NCBI GenBank assembly: GCA_022822445.1
Contig: JAJEBR010000113.1
Coordinates: forward strand, 1 to 64,000
From: Gemmatimonadota bacterium
Lineage (GTDB): Bacteria > Gemmatimonadota > Gemmatimonadetes > Longimicrobiales > Gaopeijiaceae
Direction: 5' to 3'
DNA length: 64,000 nucleotides
Both the position numbers and the translations under genes were made by a program. Under the pieces are notes generated by a model. The model did not search any database, was not told where the DNA came from, and was given only the letters and a program-made list of their open reading frames with translations. The stretch's first letter is position 1. Each line of letters begins with the position of its first letter. Positions 39,427 through 48,352 of this stretch are shown piece by piece.

Positions 39427-40761
39427 CTAATCCCCTGTGGGCCGGAGCGCCACCTTGACCGCGCCGCTCCGCCGGTGGTCGTACGCGGCGCGGAGTGCGT
39501 CCCGGTATTGCTTGAGCGGGAAGACGTGCGTAACCAGATCGCCCAGCGCGCGGGGATCGGCCACCATCCGCTGCAGGGTGATGGCGAAGGTGTGCAGCCG
39601 GCGCCCGTTCCACTCCTCGGCACCGTATCCCACACAGCCCTGGATCCGCAACTCGTGCGCCCACACGAAGGTCAGGTCCAGCTTGCGCATCTGCCCCGCA
39701 CAGCCCAGCAGCACCACCCGGCCGCGCGTCGACGCGAAGCCGATCGCCTGCGCCACGCTGCCCTGGCTCCCCACGCAGTCGAAGAGGACTTCGAATCCGC
39801 CTCCGGCGTGAACCTCTTCTCCGACGACGGGTTTGTAGCCGCGGGCCCCCGTCCCGATCAGCGCCTCACGCGCCTCCTCACCCGGCACGACCGTCTCGTC
39901 CGCGCCCAGGGCCACCGCCAGCGCCGCCTCGTGGGGACGCTTCACCTGCGCCACCACGCGGCCGGCGTGCCCCAGCGTGCGCAGCGCCCAGATCGTCCCG
40001 AGCGCGATCGCCCCGCTCCCGATCACCAGGACCGGTCCCCGGGCCCGAAGCGCACCGCTCCGCAGCACGCCGTGCACCCCGATCGCGAGTGGTTCGGCGA
40101 GCACCGCTACCCGGTCGGGCACCCCGTCCGGCACGGGAAAGACCTGTCGCCGGTGGGCCACCATCTCCTCCCCCCAGCCCCCCGGGAGGTCCCTGTGGTA
40201 TCCGATGGTGCTCCCCGGGGATAGTCCTTTATCCCAAAGGCCTCCGGAGCCGCTTCCTCGGTCCGCCGCCTCCGCCTCCGCAGCCCCCGCGGAGTCCCAG
40301 GGGGTTCCCCACACACCCGCGGGCCCGGGCTCGGCCGCCAACTCGCAGGTGGCGTGCATCCCGGCCACGCACGAGCGACACCAGGAATCCGCCGTCCAAC
40401 CCCGCGCCTCGCAATGGAGCATCGGGTCGACCACGACCCGGTCCCCCACGCCCACGTGCGTCACGCCCGGACCCGCCTCGACCACCCGCCCCAGGATCTC
40501 ATGCCCCAGCACCGCCGGGAACGAACCGAACGGCTCCATCGCCGGACTGGACCGATAGGCGACATTCCCCAGATCACTGCCGCAGATCCCGCACAGCAGG
40601 ACCTTGATCCGCACCCAGTCGTCACCCGGGAGCGTCGGCCGCACCCGGTCGACCAGACCCAGCCGGGAGGGCCGGCCATACACGAACGCGTCGCTGAGTC
40701 TGCCGAGGCTTCGGGCCAGGATGTACCCCGGAATCGTTACGTTGAATTCAACGGCTTTCAA
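39427..40761 (-). CDS. Zinc-type medium-chain dehydrogenase (MDR)
   Basis: A 444-residue alcohol-dehydrogenase-like oxidoreductase. Catalytic zinc region CGICGSDLGNVA and GHEILGRVVEAGPGVTHVGVGDRVVV, a cysteine cluster (LHCEARG..WCRSCVAGMHATC) for the structural zinc, and a Rossmann motif (VLVIGSGAIALGTIWAL). It is longer than the usual 340-390 residues because of an Ala/Gly-rich insertion after ATCELAAEPG (bases about 40215-40310). I take TTG 40761 as start because LKAVEFNVTIPGY is the family N-terminus; frame upstream of it is not family-like. It probably oxidises an alcohol with NAD(P); the substrate is unknown. Divergent from the thiolase. Confidence 0.82.
   Translation of the reverse strand: MKAVEFNVTIPGYILARSLGRLSDAFVYGRPSRLGLVDRVRPTLPGDDWVRIKVLLCGICGSDLGNVAYRSSPAMEPFGSFPAVLGHEILGRVVEAGPGVTHVGVGDRVVVDPMLHCEARGWTADSWCRSCVAGMHATCELAAEPGPAGVWGTPWDSAGAAEAEAADRGSGSGGLWDKGLSPGSTIGYHRDLPGGWGEEMVAHRRQVFPVPDGVPDRVAVLAEPLAIGVHGVLRSGALRARGPVLVIGSGAIALGTIWALRTLGHAGRVVAQVKRPHEAALAVALGADETVVPGEEAREALIGTGARGYKPVVGEEVHAGGGFEVLFDCVGSQGSVAQAIGFASTRGRVVLLGCAGQMRKLDLTFVWAHELRIQGCVGYGAEEWNGRRLHTFAITLQRMVADPRALGDLVTHVFPLKQYRDALRAAYDHRRSGAVKVALRPTGD
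40740..40753. promoter_or_regulatory. 14-bp perfect palindrome at the MDR gene start
   Basis: CGTTGAATTCAACG is a perfect dyad starting about 8 nt inside the TTG start of the MDR gene, at the edge of the 214-bp divergent region facing the thiolase. It could be an operator for a dimeric regulator; it could also be chance within codons for VEFNV. Confidence 0.3.
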
Positions 40762-40975
40762 TGGCGGGTGCGGCGTTCGAGGATCGTCCGTTCGGTGCGG
40801 TGTGCAGCGGAACGTGGTAAAGTGGCGTGAATGGGCGCGGTCGGGAAGGTGGGGCCGTCCTCGATGCGGCACGCGCCCCATCCCAGCGTTGCCGGCCCGC
40901 GACTGTCCCGGTCGGTCGGGTCCATCTGGCCTCGTCCGCCCCACCCAATTCAGGCCCCAGACACGAGATCCCCGC

Positions 40976-42250
40976 ATGAAGACAGCGATCATCTCCGGCT
41001 GCCGGACACCGTTCGTCAGGTCCGGCACGCATTTCAGCCGACTCACGGCAATCGACCTCGGCCGCCACGCGGTCAACGAGCTGCTGGCCAGGTCGGGGGT
41101 CCCTCCCGGCGAGGTCGACCAACTCGTCTACGGGACTGTCGTCCACGACCCTCAAGCGCCGAACATCGCGCGCGAGGTGGGGCTCTCCACACTGCCCGCC
41201 AAGGTCCCCGCAGTGACCGTGTCGCGCGCCTGTGCGTCGGCCAACCAGGCGATCTCCGACGGCGTCAACCTGATTGAGAGCGGAAACGCCGCTGTGGTGG
41301 TCGCCGGCGGGGCCGAGTGTCTGTCCCGAATCCCCATCCTGGTGTCCGACCGCCTCTCGCGGACCCTGGTTGCCGCTTCGCGCGCGAAGTCACTGGGCGC
41401 ACGCATCCGCACCTTCGCCCGCACCCGCCCACGGGACCTTGTGCCCGTGGCCCCGGCGATCGCCGAGTACTCGACCGGGGAGACGATGGGCCAGGCCGCC
41501 GAACGCATGGCCAAGGAGAACGGGATCAGCCGCGAGGACCAGGACCGGTGGGCGCTGGGATCACACCGAAAGGCCCATGCGGGGACCGATGACGGTCGCA
41601 TCACCGCCGAGATCGCGCCGCTGTACGTCCCGCCGAAGTACGAGACGACCGTGGAGAAGGACAACGGGATCCGGCCCGACACCTCCATGGAAGCGCTCTC
41701 CGCGTTGCGCCCCGTCTTCGACCGGAAATTCGGGTCGGTCACCGCCGGGAACTCGTCTCCCCTCACCGATGGGGCGTCCGCCGTGCTGCTCGCCTCCCCC
41801 GACCGGGCCCGCGACCTCGGCTTGAAGCCGCTCGGTTACGTGCGCGCCTACGCCATCACCGCGCTCGATCCCGCCGCCCAGCTCCTCCAGGGACCCGCCT
41901 ACGCCGCCCCGATCGCGCTCGACCGCGCGGGCCTCACCATGGCCGACATCGACCTGCTGGAAATGCACGAAGCCTTCGCCGCGCAAGTGCTGTCGAACCT
42001 GCAGGCGTGGGACTCGGACCGTTTCTGCCAGGACGAACTGGGCCGCGCCGCCAAGGTCGGCCACCCGGACCCGGAGCGGATCAACGTGATGGGAGGATCG
42101 ATCGCCATCGGCCACCCCTTCGGCGCCACAGGCGGCCGCCTGACCACCACGCTCCTCAACGAACTGCGCCGCCGGGACGGTCAGTTCGGTCTCATCACCG
42201 TGTGCGCGGCCGGCGGGATGGGGTTCGCGATGGTGCTGGAGCGGGGGTAG
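40976..42250 (+). CDS. Acetyl-CoA C-acyltransferase (thiolase)
   Basis: A 424-residue thiolase: 3-ketoacyl-CoA + CoA to acyl-CoA + acetyl-CoA (or condensation). The acylated cysteine is in TVSRACASANQAI (about residue 90), followed by VVVAGGAECLSRIPI, GNSSPLTDGASAVLLAS, the NEAF-equivalent MHEAFAAQVL, the catalytic His in GGSIAIGHPFGATGGR and the second Cys in TVCAAGGMGFAM. It resembles the FadI/trifunctional-beta branch. ATG 40976 was chosen as the family start; the frame upstream is divergent-promoter DNA. With the hydratase and acyl-CoA synthetase it supports a beta-oxidation-like role. Confidence 0.9.
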   Translation: MKTAIISGCRTPFVRSGTHFSRLTAIDLGRHAVNELLARSGVPPGEVDQLVYGTVVHDPQAPNIAREVGLSTLPAKVPAVTVSRACASANQAISDGVNLIESGNAAVVVAGGAECLSRIPILVSDRLSRTLVAASRAKSLGARIRTFARTRPRDLVPVAPAIAEYSTGETMGQAAERMAKENGISREDQDRWALGSHRKAHAGTDDGRITAEIAPLYVPPKYETTVEKDNGIRPDTSMEALSALRPVFDRKFGSVTAGNSSPLTDGASAVLLASPDRARDLGLKPLGYVRAYAITALDPAAQLLQGPAYAAPIALDRAGLTMADIDLLEMHEAFAAQVLSNLQAWDSDRFCQDELGRAAKVGHPDPERINVMGGSIAIGHPFGATGGRLTTTLLNELRRRDGQFGLITVCAAGGMGFAMVLERG

Positions 42251-42425
42251 AGAAACGGTCAGCACCCCCCAGTCGGACGAAGATGCCGACAGCGACAGCC
42301 TGTCGCCGTTCTCGTCGTTGAAACACTACCGCACGTGCTCCGATGCCCCGACCAGGAGGACCATCCGCTGCGGAACGGCCATCCAGAGCGCATCGACATC
42401 GTTGCTGCGCTTCGAGTCGGGGCGC

Positions 42426-42974
42426 CTACTCGCCCGCCCCCGCCGTCCGCATCGCCGCCTGGATCGCGCCCGTCAGCCTCTGGGGATGCTCCGATCCCAC
42501 GTAGACCTGTTTGCCGTTCTTCAGAGTGACGGCAACCGCCTGGTTGCCCCGGATCGTCCAGGCGGTCTTTCCGGGCCGCGGACGGATTCCCCAGCCGCCA
42601 AACTCCATCAGCGGGCGATAGGTCAGGCCGCGTACGGCTTCGATATCGGAGTAGTGGATGCGCTTGCGGACGAGGTTGACCGGGCCGAAGGCGATGAGGA
42701 CGTGATCGCTGCGCACCTCAACGTCCAGCCTCAGGAAGAACGCGTTGATCGCGAGCAGGAAGAACACGGCAACTCCGGTTCCAGCCAATGCTCCGATGCC
42801 GGCCCAGGACACGCCTTGATCGCCCATCACGGAGAGGCCCCCGTCCACGATGCTGTAGATGGTCCCGACGATCGCCGCCCCACAGCTGACCCAGATGAGC
42901 GCCATCACCCAGAGCGGCGCCCACGTCTGTTCCCGGTAGTGCCTGCCGCTCCCATGCATGCCCCGCGTTGCCAT
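42426..42974 (-). CDS. PH-domain membrane protein
   Basis: A 182-residue protein with two membrane spans near the N-terminus (APLWVMALIWVSCGAAIVGT, GIGALAGTGVAVFFLLAINA), then a bacterial PH-like domain (LDVEVRSDHVLIAFGPVNLV, IHYSDIEAVRGLTYRP, AVAVTLKNGKQVYVGSEHPQ). The function is unknown. Its GGAGG ribosome site lies in the last codons of the upstream FAD-subunit gene and the stop and start are 1 bp apart, so it is co-transcribed with the molybdenum hydroxylase cluster. It has no known link to that enzyme. Confidence 0.72.
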   Translation of the reverse strand: MATRGMHGSGRHYREQTWAPLWVMALIWVSCGAAIVGTIYSIVDGGLSVMGDQGVSWAGIGALAGTGVAVFFLLAINAFFLRLDVEVRSDHVLIAFGPVNLVRKRIHYSDIEAVRGLTYRPLMEFGGWGIRPRPGKTAWTIRGNQAVAVTLKNGKQVYVGSEHPQRLTGAIQAAMRTAGAGE

Positions 42975-42975
42975 G

Positions 42976-44115
42976 CTAACCTCCAGTCAGATCGCCGAGC
43001 GCGCGCCGCACGTACACGGGCACCATCGCCCGGCGCCAGTCGCTGTCCACGATAATGTTGTCGAGCGGGCGGCACTGCGCCCGCGCTCTTTCTGCCAGTG
43101 CGCCGATCAGCTCGTTGCCGAGCCGCTCGCCGGCCGCGATTTCGTCCCAGCCGGCCAGCACCCGCGGCCGGGCACCCAGCGCCGACACCACGCCCCTGAT
43201 CTCCACCACCGTTCCGTCCTCCGCAAAGTCACCCGCCACCGCCACGGACAGGAGAGGAAAGTCGATCGAGTTCCTCTGACGCAGCTTGCGGTAGGCGCTC
43301 CGGCGGCGGAGCCTGCGCCCATTCGGGCCCGGCCCCCGACCGGACCGGGCAATTCGTGCCCCATCCACTCGAGACTCGCGCCCATTTGAGGCAGGCCCCA
43401 TTAAGGGAATACGTATCTCGGTGAGGATTTCGTCACTGTCCCTGCGCGTGTTCCAGATTCCGTCGGTTATGAAGAAGTCGGATGCGGCGATCTCGCGGGT
43501 GCCCGTGGGGCCGGTCAGCGTGAAGGTCGCACCGAGCGCGATCAGGTTCGGCGGCGTGTCGGCCGAGTGGGCCGCGACGCACTTGCGGCCGACCTTCGTG
43601 ACATGACAGACATCGCCGTCCTTCTTGAGGCAGTACCCGAGCGCGCTCCGCCAGAACTCGGTCTGGTTGTAGTAGGTGCAACGGGTGTCGAGGCAGACGT
43701 TGCCGCCGATCGTGCCCATGTTGCGCAGCTGCGGGCCGGCGACGAGGCCGGCGGCGGTCGCGAGGCCATTGCAGTGACGGCGGACGAGGGGGTTGGCGGA
43801 GATGTCGGCCAGGGTTTCGAGGGCACCGATGCGGAGGGTGGTGTCGGACGAGACGCCGCCCGAGGCGCGGTCGCCGGATGAGGCGTTGCCGCCGCCGGTC
43901 GTGCCGCGGTCGCTGGTGACCTCGATGCCGCGCATCGCGCTGATTCCGTTCAGCGAGACGATGTGTGCCGGGGTGAAGAGGCGGTGCTTCATGTTCGGCA
44001 TCAGGTCGGTGCCGCCGGCGATGGGCATGGCGTCGGTGCCGTGTTCGTGGAGGAGGGACACTGCCGCCTCGACGGTGCGGGGACGGTGGTAGCGGAAGGG
44101 GGGGAGCCGCAGCAT
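42976..44115 (-). CDS. hcrB: FAD subunit of 4-hydroxybenzoyl-CoA reductase-like enzyme
   Basis: A 379-residue CO-dehydrogenase-FAD-type flavoprotein: FAD motif PIAGGTDLMPNM and TIGGNVCLDTRC. Between the two FAD motifs and the C-terminal domain it has a cysteine-rich loop (DTRCTYYNQTEFW, GYCLKKDGDVCHVT, GRKCVAAHSADTPP), the extra [4Fe-4S]-binding insertion that marks the beta subunit of 4-hydroxybenzoyl-CoA reductase and is absent from ordinary xanthine dehydrogenases. Two low-complexity insertions are odd: Gly/Ser/Asp-rich (bases about 43855-43920) and Arg/Gly-rich (about 43290-43400). ATG 44115 follows the DUF1460 stop by 4 bp. hcrB is assigned by family pattern. Confidence 0.78.
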   Translation of the reverse strand: MLRLPPFRYHRPRTVEAAVSLLHEHGTDAMPIAGGTDLMPNMKHRLFTPAHIVSLNGISAMRGIEVTSDRGTTGGGNASSGDRASGGVSSDTTLRIGALETLADISANPLVRRHCNGLATAAGLVAGPQLRNMGTIGGNVCLDTRCTYYNQTEFWRSALGYCLKKDGDVCHVTKVGRKCVAAHSADTPPNLIALGATFTLTGPTGTREIAASDFFITDGIWNTRRDSDEILTEIRIPLMGPASNGRESRVDGARIARSGRGPGPNGRRLRRRSAYRKLRQRNSIDFPLLSVAVAGDFAEDGTVVEIRGVVSALGARPRVLAGWDEIAAGERLGNELIGALAERARAQCRPLDNIIVDSDWRRAMVPVYVRRALGDLTGG

Positions 44116-44119
44116 TCGC

Positions 44120-45226
44120 CTAGCGGGCCGGAGCGGGATCGACCGGCGCCAGAGGCCGCGCGACCATGATCCCGTCCTGGCCGTCGATGCGCCGGATCCG
44201 CTCGGCGAGAGAGTCGTCGCTGAGCTGGACATGGGAGCCGACCAGGGGGGCGTGCAGGAGGCGCAGCACGCCGCCGCGCCGGACGGCGATGCCGGTGTGG
44301 GCGATGTCGAGGCCGGGCACGGTGCTGGTCGCCGCGATGATGTCCCCGTCCTGGATGAGGTGTTCCCGGGCGGGGATGTCGGCTGTGGGGATGTAGTGGC
44401 GGGTCGCGAGCCGGAGGCGGGCTTCCATGGACGTGATCGCCGCCAGCACCCCGGGCTCGGCGAGTTGCCGGTAGGCGTCCGGATGGGTCGACATGAAGTC
44501 GATCGGCGTCGGATCGGCCACGCCGCCGAGCTCGTCGGATATCCCGTCGACCAGGCCCATCGCCTCGTTGTCGGCGATCCACTCGCTGAAGTAGTGGAGG
44601 CGGCTGGGATAGCCGTCAAGCACGCCGCCGCGGTAGCGGACGTCCGTCAGTTCGCGTCGGTAGGCGGCCTTGAAGCGGTCCAGGTCGTCGAGCGTTTCCG
44701 GCGGCACGGACCATGACAGGCGGGCCAGCACCAGCACATTCTCGACGAAGGTCACGCAGTCGAGCACCTCCAGGTTGATGACCAGCCGTTCAGGGCCGGA
44801 GAGTTCCAGTGTATGGGGCTCATAGGGGGTGTCGATGAAGCGTTCGCCGATGCGTGCGAGGGCGTCGCCGAACCGGAGGAGGGTGTCGAGCTGCTGCTCC
44901 AGCGCCCAGGAAAGCTGCTCGCGGGCGATTTGCCAGTCCCTCTCGGTGCCTTCGGCGCGACGCTCCTGGGTCTCTTCCGGGCGCCCCTGTTCGGCTGGCG
45001 CCGCGAGCGCCTCCGTTGCCTGGGCCGTGTGCTCATCACTGGTCTCGTCCCGGATTTCCTGTGCGCCCCCACCGGCTCCGTCCGCTTCCGTGCACGCTGT
45101 CGCCACGACAGAACAGAGAACAAAGAGTGGAGCCTTGAGAGCGAAAGAAGTAAAGAAAACACGACATTTCGTAAAGCAGACATTACAGTGTAGCCGAATG
45201 GACGTTGCGGTCCAACGTGGATGCAT
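44120..45226 (-). CDS. DUF1460 (amidase-like) lipoprotein
   Basis: About 368 residues. The core is LVINLEVLDCVTFVENVLVLARL (the DUF1460 signature with the Cys nucleophile), DVRYRGGVLDGYPSRLHYFSEWIADN and the His region LDIAHTGIAVRRGGVLRLLHAP. DUF1460 is an NlpC/P60-like cysteine peptidase/amidase fold linked to peptidoglycan. Before it lie a lipobox-like SVVATAC and an acidic Glu/Ala linker. The start is unclear: the first plausible ATG (45226) makes the dispersed AT-rich element (45147-45190) part of the signal sequence. It lies between the hcrA-like and hcrB-like genes although its role looks unrelated. Confidence 0.7.
   Translation of the reverse strand: MHPRWTATSIRLHCNVCFTKCRVFFTSFALKAPLFVLCSVVATACTEADGAGGGAQEIRDETSDEHTAQATEALAAPAEQGRPEETQERRAEGTERDWQIAREQLSWALEQQLDTLLRFGDALARIGERFIDTPYEPHTLELSGPERLVINLEVLDCVTFVENVLVLARLSWSVPPETLDDLDRFKAAYRRELTDVRYRGGVLDGYPSRLHYFSEWIADNEAMGLVDGISDELGGVADPTPIDFMSTHPDAYRQLAEPGVLAAITSMEARLRLATRHYIPTADIPAREHLIQDGDIIAATSTVPGLDIAHTGIAVRRGGVLRLLHAPLVGSHVQLSDDSLAERIRRIDGQDGIMVARPLAPVDPAPAR
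45120..45190 (-). repeat. Copy 2 of the dispersed AT-rich element
   Basis: The core 45190-45147 (minus strand; contains CTTTACGAAATGTCGTGTTT and a second TTTAC) matches 10232-10275 at 36 of 44 positions and 60534-60577 at 32 of 44; similarity to the first copy extends to about 45120. It lies at the 5' end of the DUF1460 gene. Confidence 0.6.
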
Positions 45227-45297
45227 CACCGGGCGAATGGTGGGTGGACCTTGTCCACGGGCTGCAACTGTTCGCCCGCGCCACCACATTCGACCGC

Positions 45298-47754
45298 TCA
45301 TTTCACCCCTGCCGCAGCCGTGACTTGCGGGGTCGAAACCTGACTTCGGCGCTCCGCCTCCGCCGCCCGAATCGCCCGCCACACCCGCGGCGGCGAAAAC
45401 GGCAGCGTGTTGATCCGCACGCCCACGGCGTCGTGAATCGCATTCGCAATCGCCGGAATCGACGGATGGAGCGGCCCCTCACCCGCCTCCTTCGCCCCGT
45501 ACGGCCCTTCGGGATCGATCGACTCGATGATGAGCGACTCGAGCTCCGGCGTGTCGAGGCTCGTGGGGATGCGGTAGTCGAGCAGTGACGGTGCGTTGTG
45601 CAGGCCCGCACGCCCCTGGTCCGCCGACTTGAAGATCTGTTCCTCCATCAGCGCCTCGGCAAAGCCCATGTACGCCGAGCCCTCCATCTGCCCCGCGACC
45701 AGCACCGGGTTCAGCGCGCGCCCGCAGTCGTGCGCGATCCAGATCTTCTCCACATTCACGAACCCCGTCTCGGGATCGACCTCGACCTCGGCCACGTGCG
45801 CCGTGAAGGAGTATGCCGGCGAGGCCCCGATCGTCGCGCCCCGGTAGTCCCCGTGCACGTCCTTGGGCGTGTTGTAGGACCCGGTCGCGCCCAGCGTGCC
45901 GAACTTCGCCTCGGCCAGGTTGAAGGCCTCGCGCAGTGGCATGCTCGTCGCGGTGTCGCCCGCCCGCACCGCCCACCCCCCCGCCAGCAGCACCTCACCC
46001 GGCTTCGCGTCCCACGCCTCCGCGACCGCGTCCTGCACCATCACCTTGATCCGCTTCGCGGCCTCGATGCAGGCGTTCCCCAGCATGAACGTCACACGGG
46101 AGGAGTACGCGCCCAGGTCGACCGGCGTGAAGTCGGTGTCCCCGGCGAGCACCCGGATGTGGTCGAGCGGCACGCCCAGCTCCTCGGCCACGATGTACGT
46201 CACCATCGAGTCCACCCCCTGCCCGATCTCCGACGCGCCCGAGAAGACCGACACCCTCCCGGAGCGGTCCACCTGCAGCTGGATCCCCGACTGCGGCATC
46301 TCGTTCGGGTAGATCGGGTAGTTGGTGCCGGTGATGTAGGTGGACCCCGCGACGCCGACGCCCCGCCCGTAGGGGAGCCTGCTGTGCTTCCGCTTCCAGT
46401 CGCTGGCCTGCTCCACCGCGTCCAGGCATTCCAGGAAGCCGTTGGAGGTGACGCGCAGGCCGTTGACGGTGCGGGTGTTGGGGCCGATGAAGTTGCGGCG
46501 GCGAAGTTCGATGGGATCGATCGACAGCGCCTCGGCAATGCGGTCGAGCTGCACCTCGAAGGCGAAGCGGGGCTGGACCGAGCCGTGGCCGCGCTTCGGC
46601 CCGCACGCCGGCTTGTTGGTGTAGGCGCGCGTGGAGTGGAAGCGGTAGGCCGGCATCCGGTAGGGGGCCGTCAGCAGCTGTCCGGAGTAGTAGGTGGTGA
46701 CGAGCCCGAAGGACGCGTACGCCCCGCCATCCAGGACGATCTCGGCGTCGACCGAGGTGAGGAGGCCCTCGCGGGTCGCGCCGGTGCGGTAGCGCATGTG
46801 GAAGGGGTGGCGGCCCCGGTGGGCGTAGAAGACCTCTTCCCGGGTGTAGAGGATCTTGACCGGGCGGCCCGTCTTCATCGACAGCTTCGCGACGCAGAAC
46901 TCCAGGTCGAAGGGCTCGGACTTGCCGCCGAAGGCGCCGCCGACCGGGGGCTGGATGACCCGCACCCGGGCGGGATCGACCTCCAGCACCCGGGCCAGCT
47001 CGCGGTGCAGGTAGTGGGGGACCTGGGTCGCCGACCACACGGTGAGTTTGCCGTCGCCCTCCGCGAGCCCGATCGCGCAGTGGGGCTCGATCGGCGTGTG
47101 GGTGGTGCCCTCGAAGAGGTAGTCCCCCTCCACCACCAGCTCTGCCTCCGCGAACCCGTCCTCCACCTCGCCGAACTCGAGCTTCACCACCTTGGTGACG
47201 TTCCCGTTCCACCCCGGCTTGCGCGGCTCGTGGATGTACGGCCCGGCCTCGGCCGCGATCGCCTCGTGCGGGTCCAGGTACGCGGGCAGCTCCTCGTAGG
47301 TCACGTCGATGAGATCGAGCGCGGCGATGGCCGTGTCCTCGTCCACCGCCGCCACCGCCGCCACCCCGTCCCCGACGTAGCGCACCTTGTCGACGCAGAG
47401 AGGATACTCGTCGGGAGTCCACGGGATGATCCCGAAGGTCGTGGGCATGTCGCGGCCGGTCACGACCGCGTGGACGCCCGGGAGCGCCTCGGCGCGCGAC
47501 GTCTCGATGGCCACGATGCGGGCGTGCGGGTGCGGACTGCGCAGGATCTTGCCGTGCAGCATCCCGGGCAGCCGGATGTCGTCGGTGTAGCGGGCCCGCC
47601 CGGTGGCCTTGGCCAGTCCGTCCACCTTCCGCATCGGGCGGCCGATGGTGGAGAGGCTTCCACCCGCAGCCGCCGCGGCCCGTCCGGACCCATTCGCGGA
47701 CGCCTCGCGCGGGCTGCCGGCCCCTGGCCCGGCCCTGGTTCCGTCACGCGCCAC
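45298..47754 (-). CDS. hcrA: Molybdopterin subunit of 4-hydroxybenzoyl-CoA reductase-like enzyme
   Basis: An 818-residue xanthine-oxidase-family large subunit that binds the molybdenum cofactor: GRARYTDDIRLPGMLHGKIL, EPHCAIGLAEGDGKLTVWSA, PPVGGAFGGKSEP, QPRFAFEVQLDRIAEAL, GASEIGQGVDSMVTYIVAEE, the substrate-side GDTDFTPVDLGAYSSR, and the active-site Glu region GPYGAKEAGEGPLHPSIPAI. The N-terminal about 35 residues are a low-complexity extension. The GTG start overlaps the last base of the hcrC stop. The 4-HBCR assignment rests on the FAD partner's cysteine loop; an unspecified molybdenum hydroxylase is the fallback. Confidence 0.85.
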   Translation of the reverse strand: MARDGTRAGPGAGSPREASANGSGRAAAAAGGSLSTIGRPMRKVDGLAKATGRARYTDDIRLPGMLHGKILRSPHPHARIVAIETSRAEALPGVHAVVTGRDMPTTFGIIPWTPDEYPLCVDKVRYVGDGVAAVAAVDEDTAIAALDLIDVTYEELPAYLDPHEAIAAEAGPYIHEPRKPGWNGNVTKVVKLEFGEVEDGFAEAELVVEGDYLFEGTTHTPIEPHCAIGLAEGDGKLTVWSATQVPHYLHRELARVLEVDPARVRVIQPPVGGAFGGKSEPFDLEFCVAKLSMKTGRPVKILYTREEVFYAHRGRHPFHMRYRTGATREGLLTSVDAEIVLDGGAYASFGLVTTYYSGQLLTAPYRMPAYRFHSTRAYTNKPACGPKRGHGSVQPRFAFEVQLDRIAEALSIDPIELRRRNFIGPNTRTVNGLRVTSNGFLECLDAVEQASDWKRKHSRLPYGRGVGVAGSTYITGTNYPIYPNEMPQSGIQLQVDRSGRVSVFSGASEIGQGVDSMVTYIVAEELGVPLDHIRVLAGDTDFTPVDLGAYSSRVTFMLGNACIEAAKRIKVMVQDAVAEAWDAKPGEVLLAGGWAVRAGDTATSMPLREAFNLAEAKFGTLGATGSYNTPKDVHGDYRGATIGASPAYSFTAHVAEVEVDPETGFVNVEKIWIAHDCGRALNPVLVAGQMEGSAYMGFAEALMEEQIFKSADQGRAGLHNAPSLLDYRIPTSLDTPELESLIIESIDPEGPYGAKEAGEGPLHPSIPAIANAIHDAVGVRINTLPFSPPRVWRAIRAAEAERRSQVSTPQVTAAAGVK

Positions 47755-48221
47755 TATTCGCCCAGCCTCGCAGCGGCGGCCTCAACCGCGTCGTAGATCT
47801 TCGCGTAGCCCGTGCACCGGCAGAGATTGCCGGCCAGCGCGGTGCGGATCTCCTCCCGCGTGGGCGACGGGTTCCGGTCCAGCAGCGCCACCGAGCTGCA
47901 CAGGATGCCCGGCGTGCAGAACCCGCACTGCGCGGCCCCGTTCAGGTCGAACTCGTCCTGCACCGGATGCGGTTCCGTCCCGTCGGCGAGCCCCTCCACG
48001 GTGCGCACGTCCTTCCGCTCGGCCTCCCACACCGGCGTGATGCACGACAGCACCGCGCGGCCGTCCACGATCACCGTGCAGGCCCCGCAGTCCCCCTTGT
48101 CGCACCCCTGCTTGGACCCCGTCAGGCCGAGTCCGTAGCGGAGCGTCTCCAGCAGCGTGTAGTGGGCCGGCACCCCGCACTTCCGCTCGTCCCCGTTGAC
48201 CCTGAGTCGCACGACTTCCAT
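47754..48221 (-). CDS. hcrC: [2Fe-2S] subunit of the molybdenum hydroxylase
   Basis: A 155-residue small subunit with two Fe-S clusters: plant-type ferredoxin loop GCDKGDCGACTVIVDG (about 43-58) and the C-terminal cluster QCGFCTPGILCSS with LCRCTGYAKI. It passes electrons between the Mo site and FAD. I chose ATG 48221 (MEVVRLRVNG) because GAGGAGG sits six bases before it; the ATG six codons upstream overlaps that ribosome site. It is first in hcrC-hcrA-(DUF1460)-hcrB-(PH protein). Confidence 0.9.
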   Translation of the reverse strand: MEVVRLRVNGDERKCGVPAHYTLLETLRYGLGLTGSKQGCDKGDCGACTVIVDGRAVLSCITPVWEAERKDVRTVEGLADGTEPHPVQDEFDLNGAAQCGFCTPGILCSSVALLDRNPSPTREEIRTALAGNLCRCTGYAKIYDAVEAAAARLGE

Positions 48222-48352
48222 CCGGAACCTCCTCGTCACCGTTCAAATATCGGGTCTGGACGGGGTTTCGGGCCAGTGCGGGGCGCGGGCGAGCGACGCT
48301 CTCTATATACTTGATGGGCACGGAATCCCTTCCAACCCAGGACGACAGCAGC

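Noticed and set aside
45598-47796. 732-codon plus-strand frame antisense to the Mo subunit
   Set aside because: The opposite strand encodes a clear xanthine-oxidase family protein; this frame is His/Arg/Val-rich with no domain.
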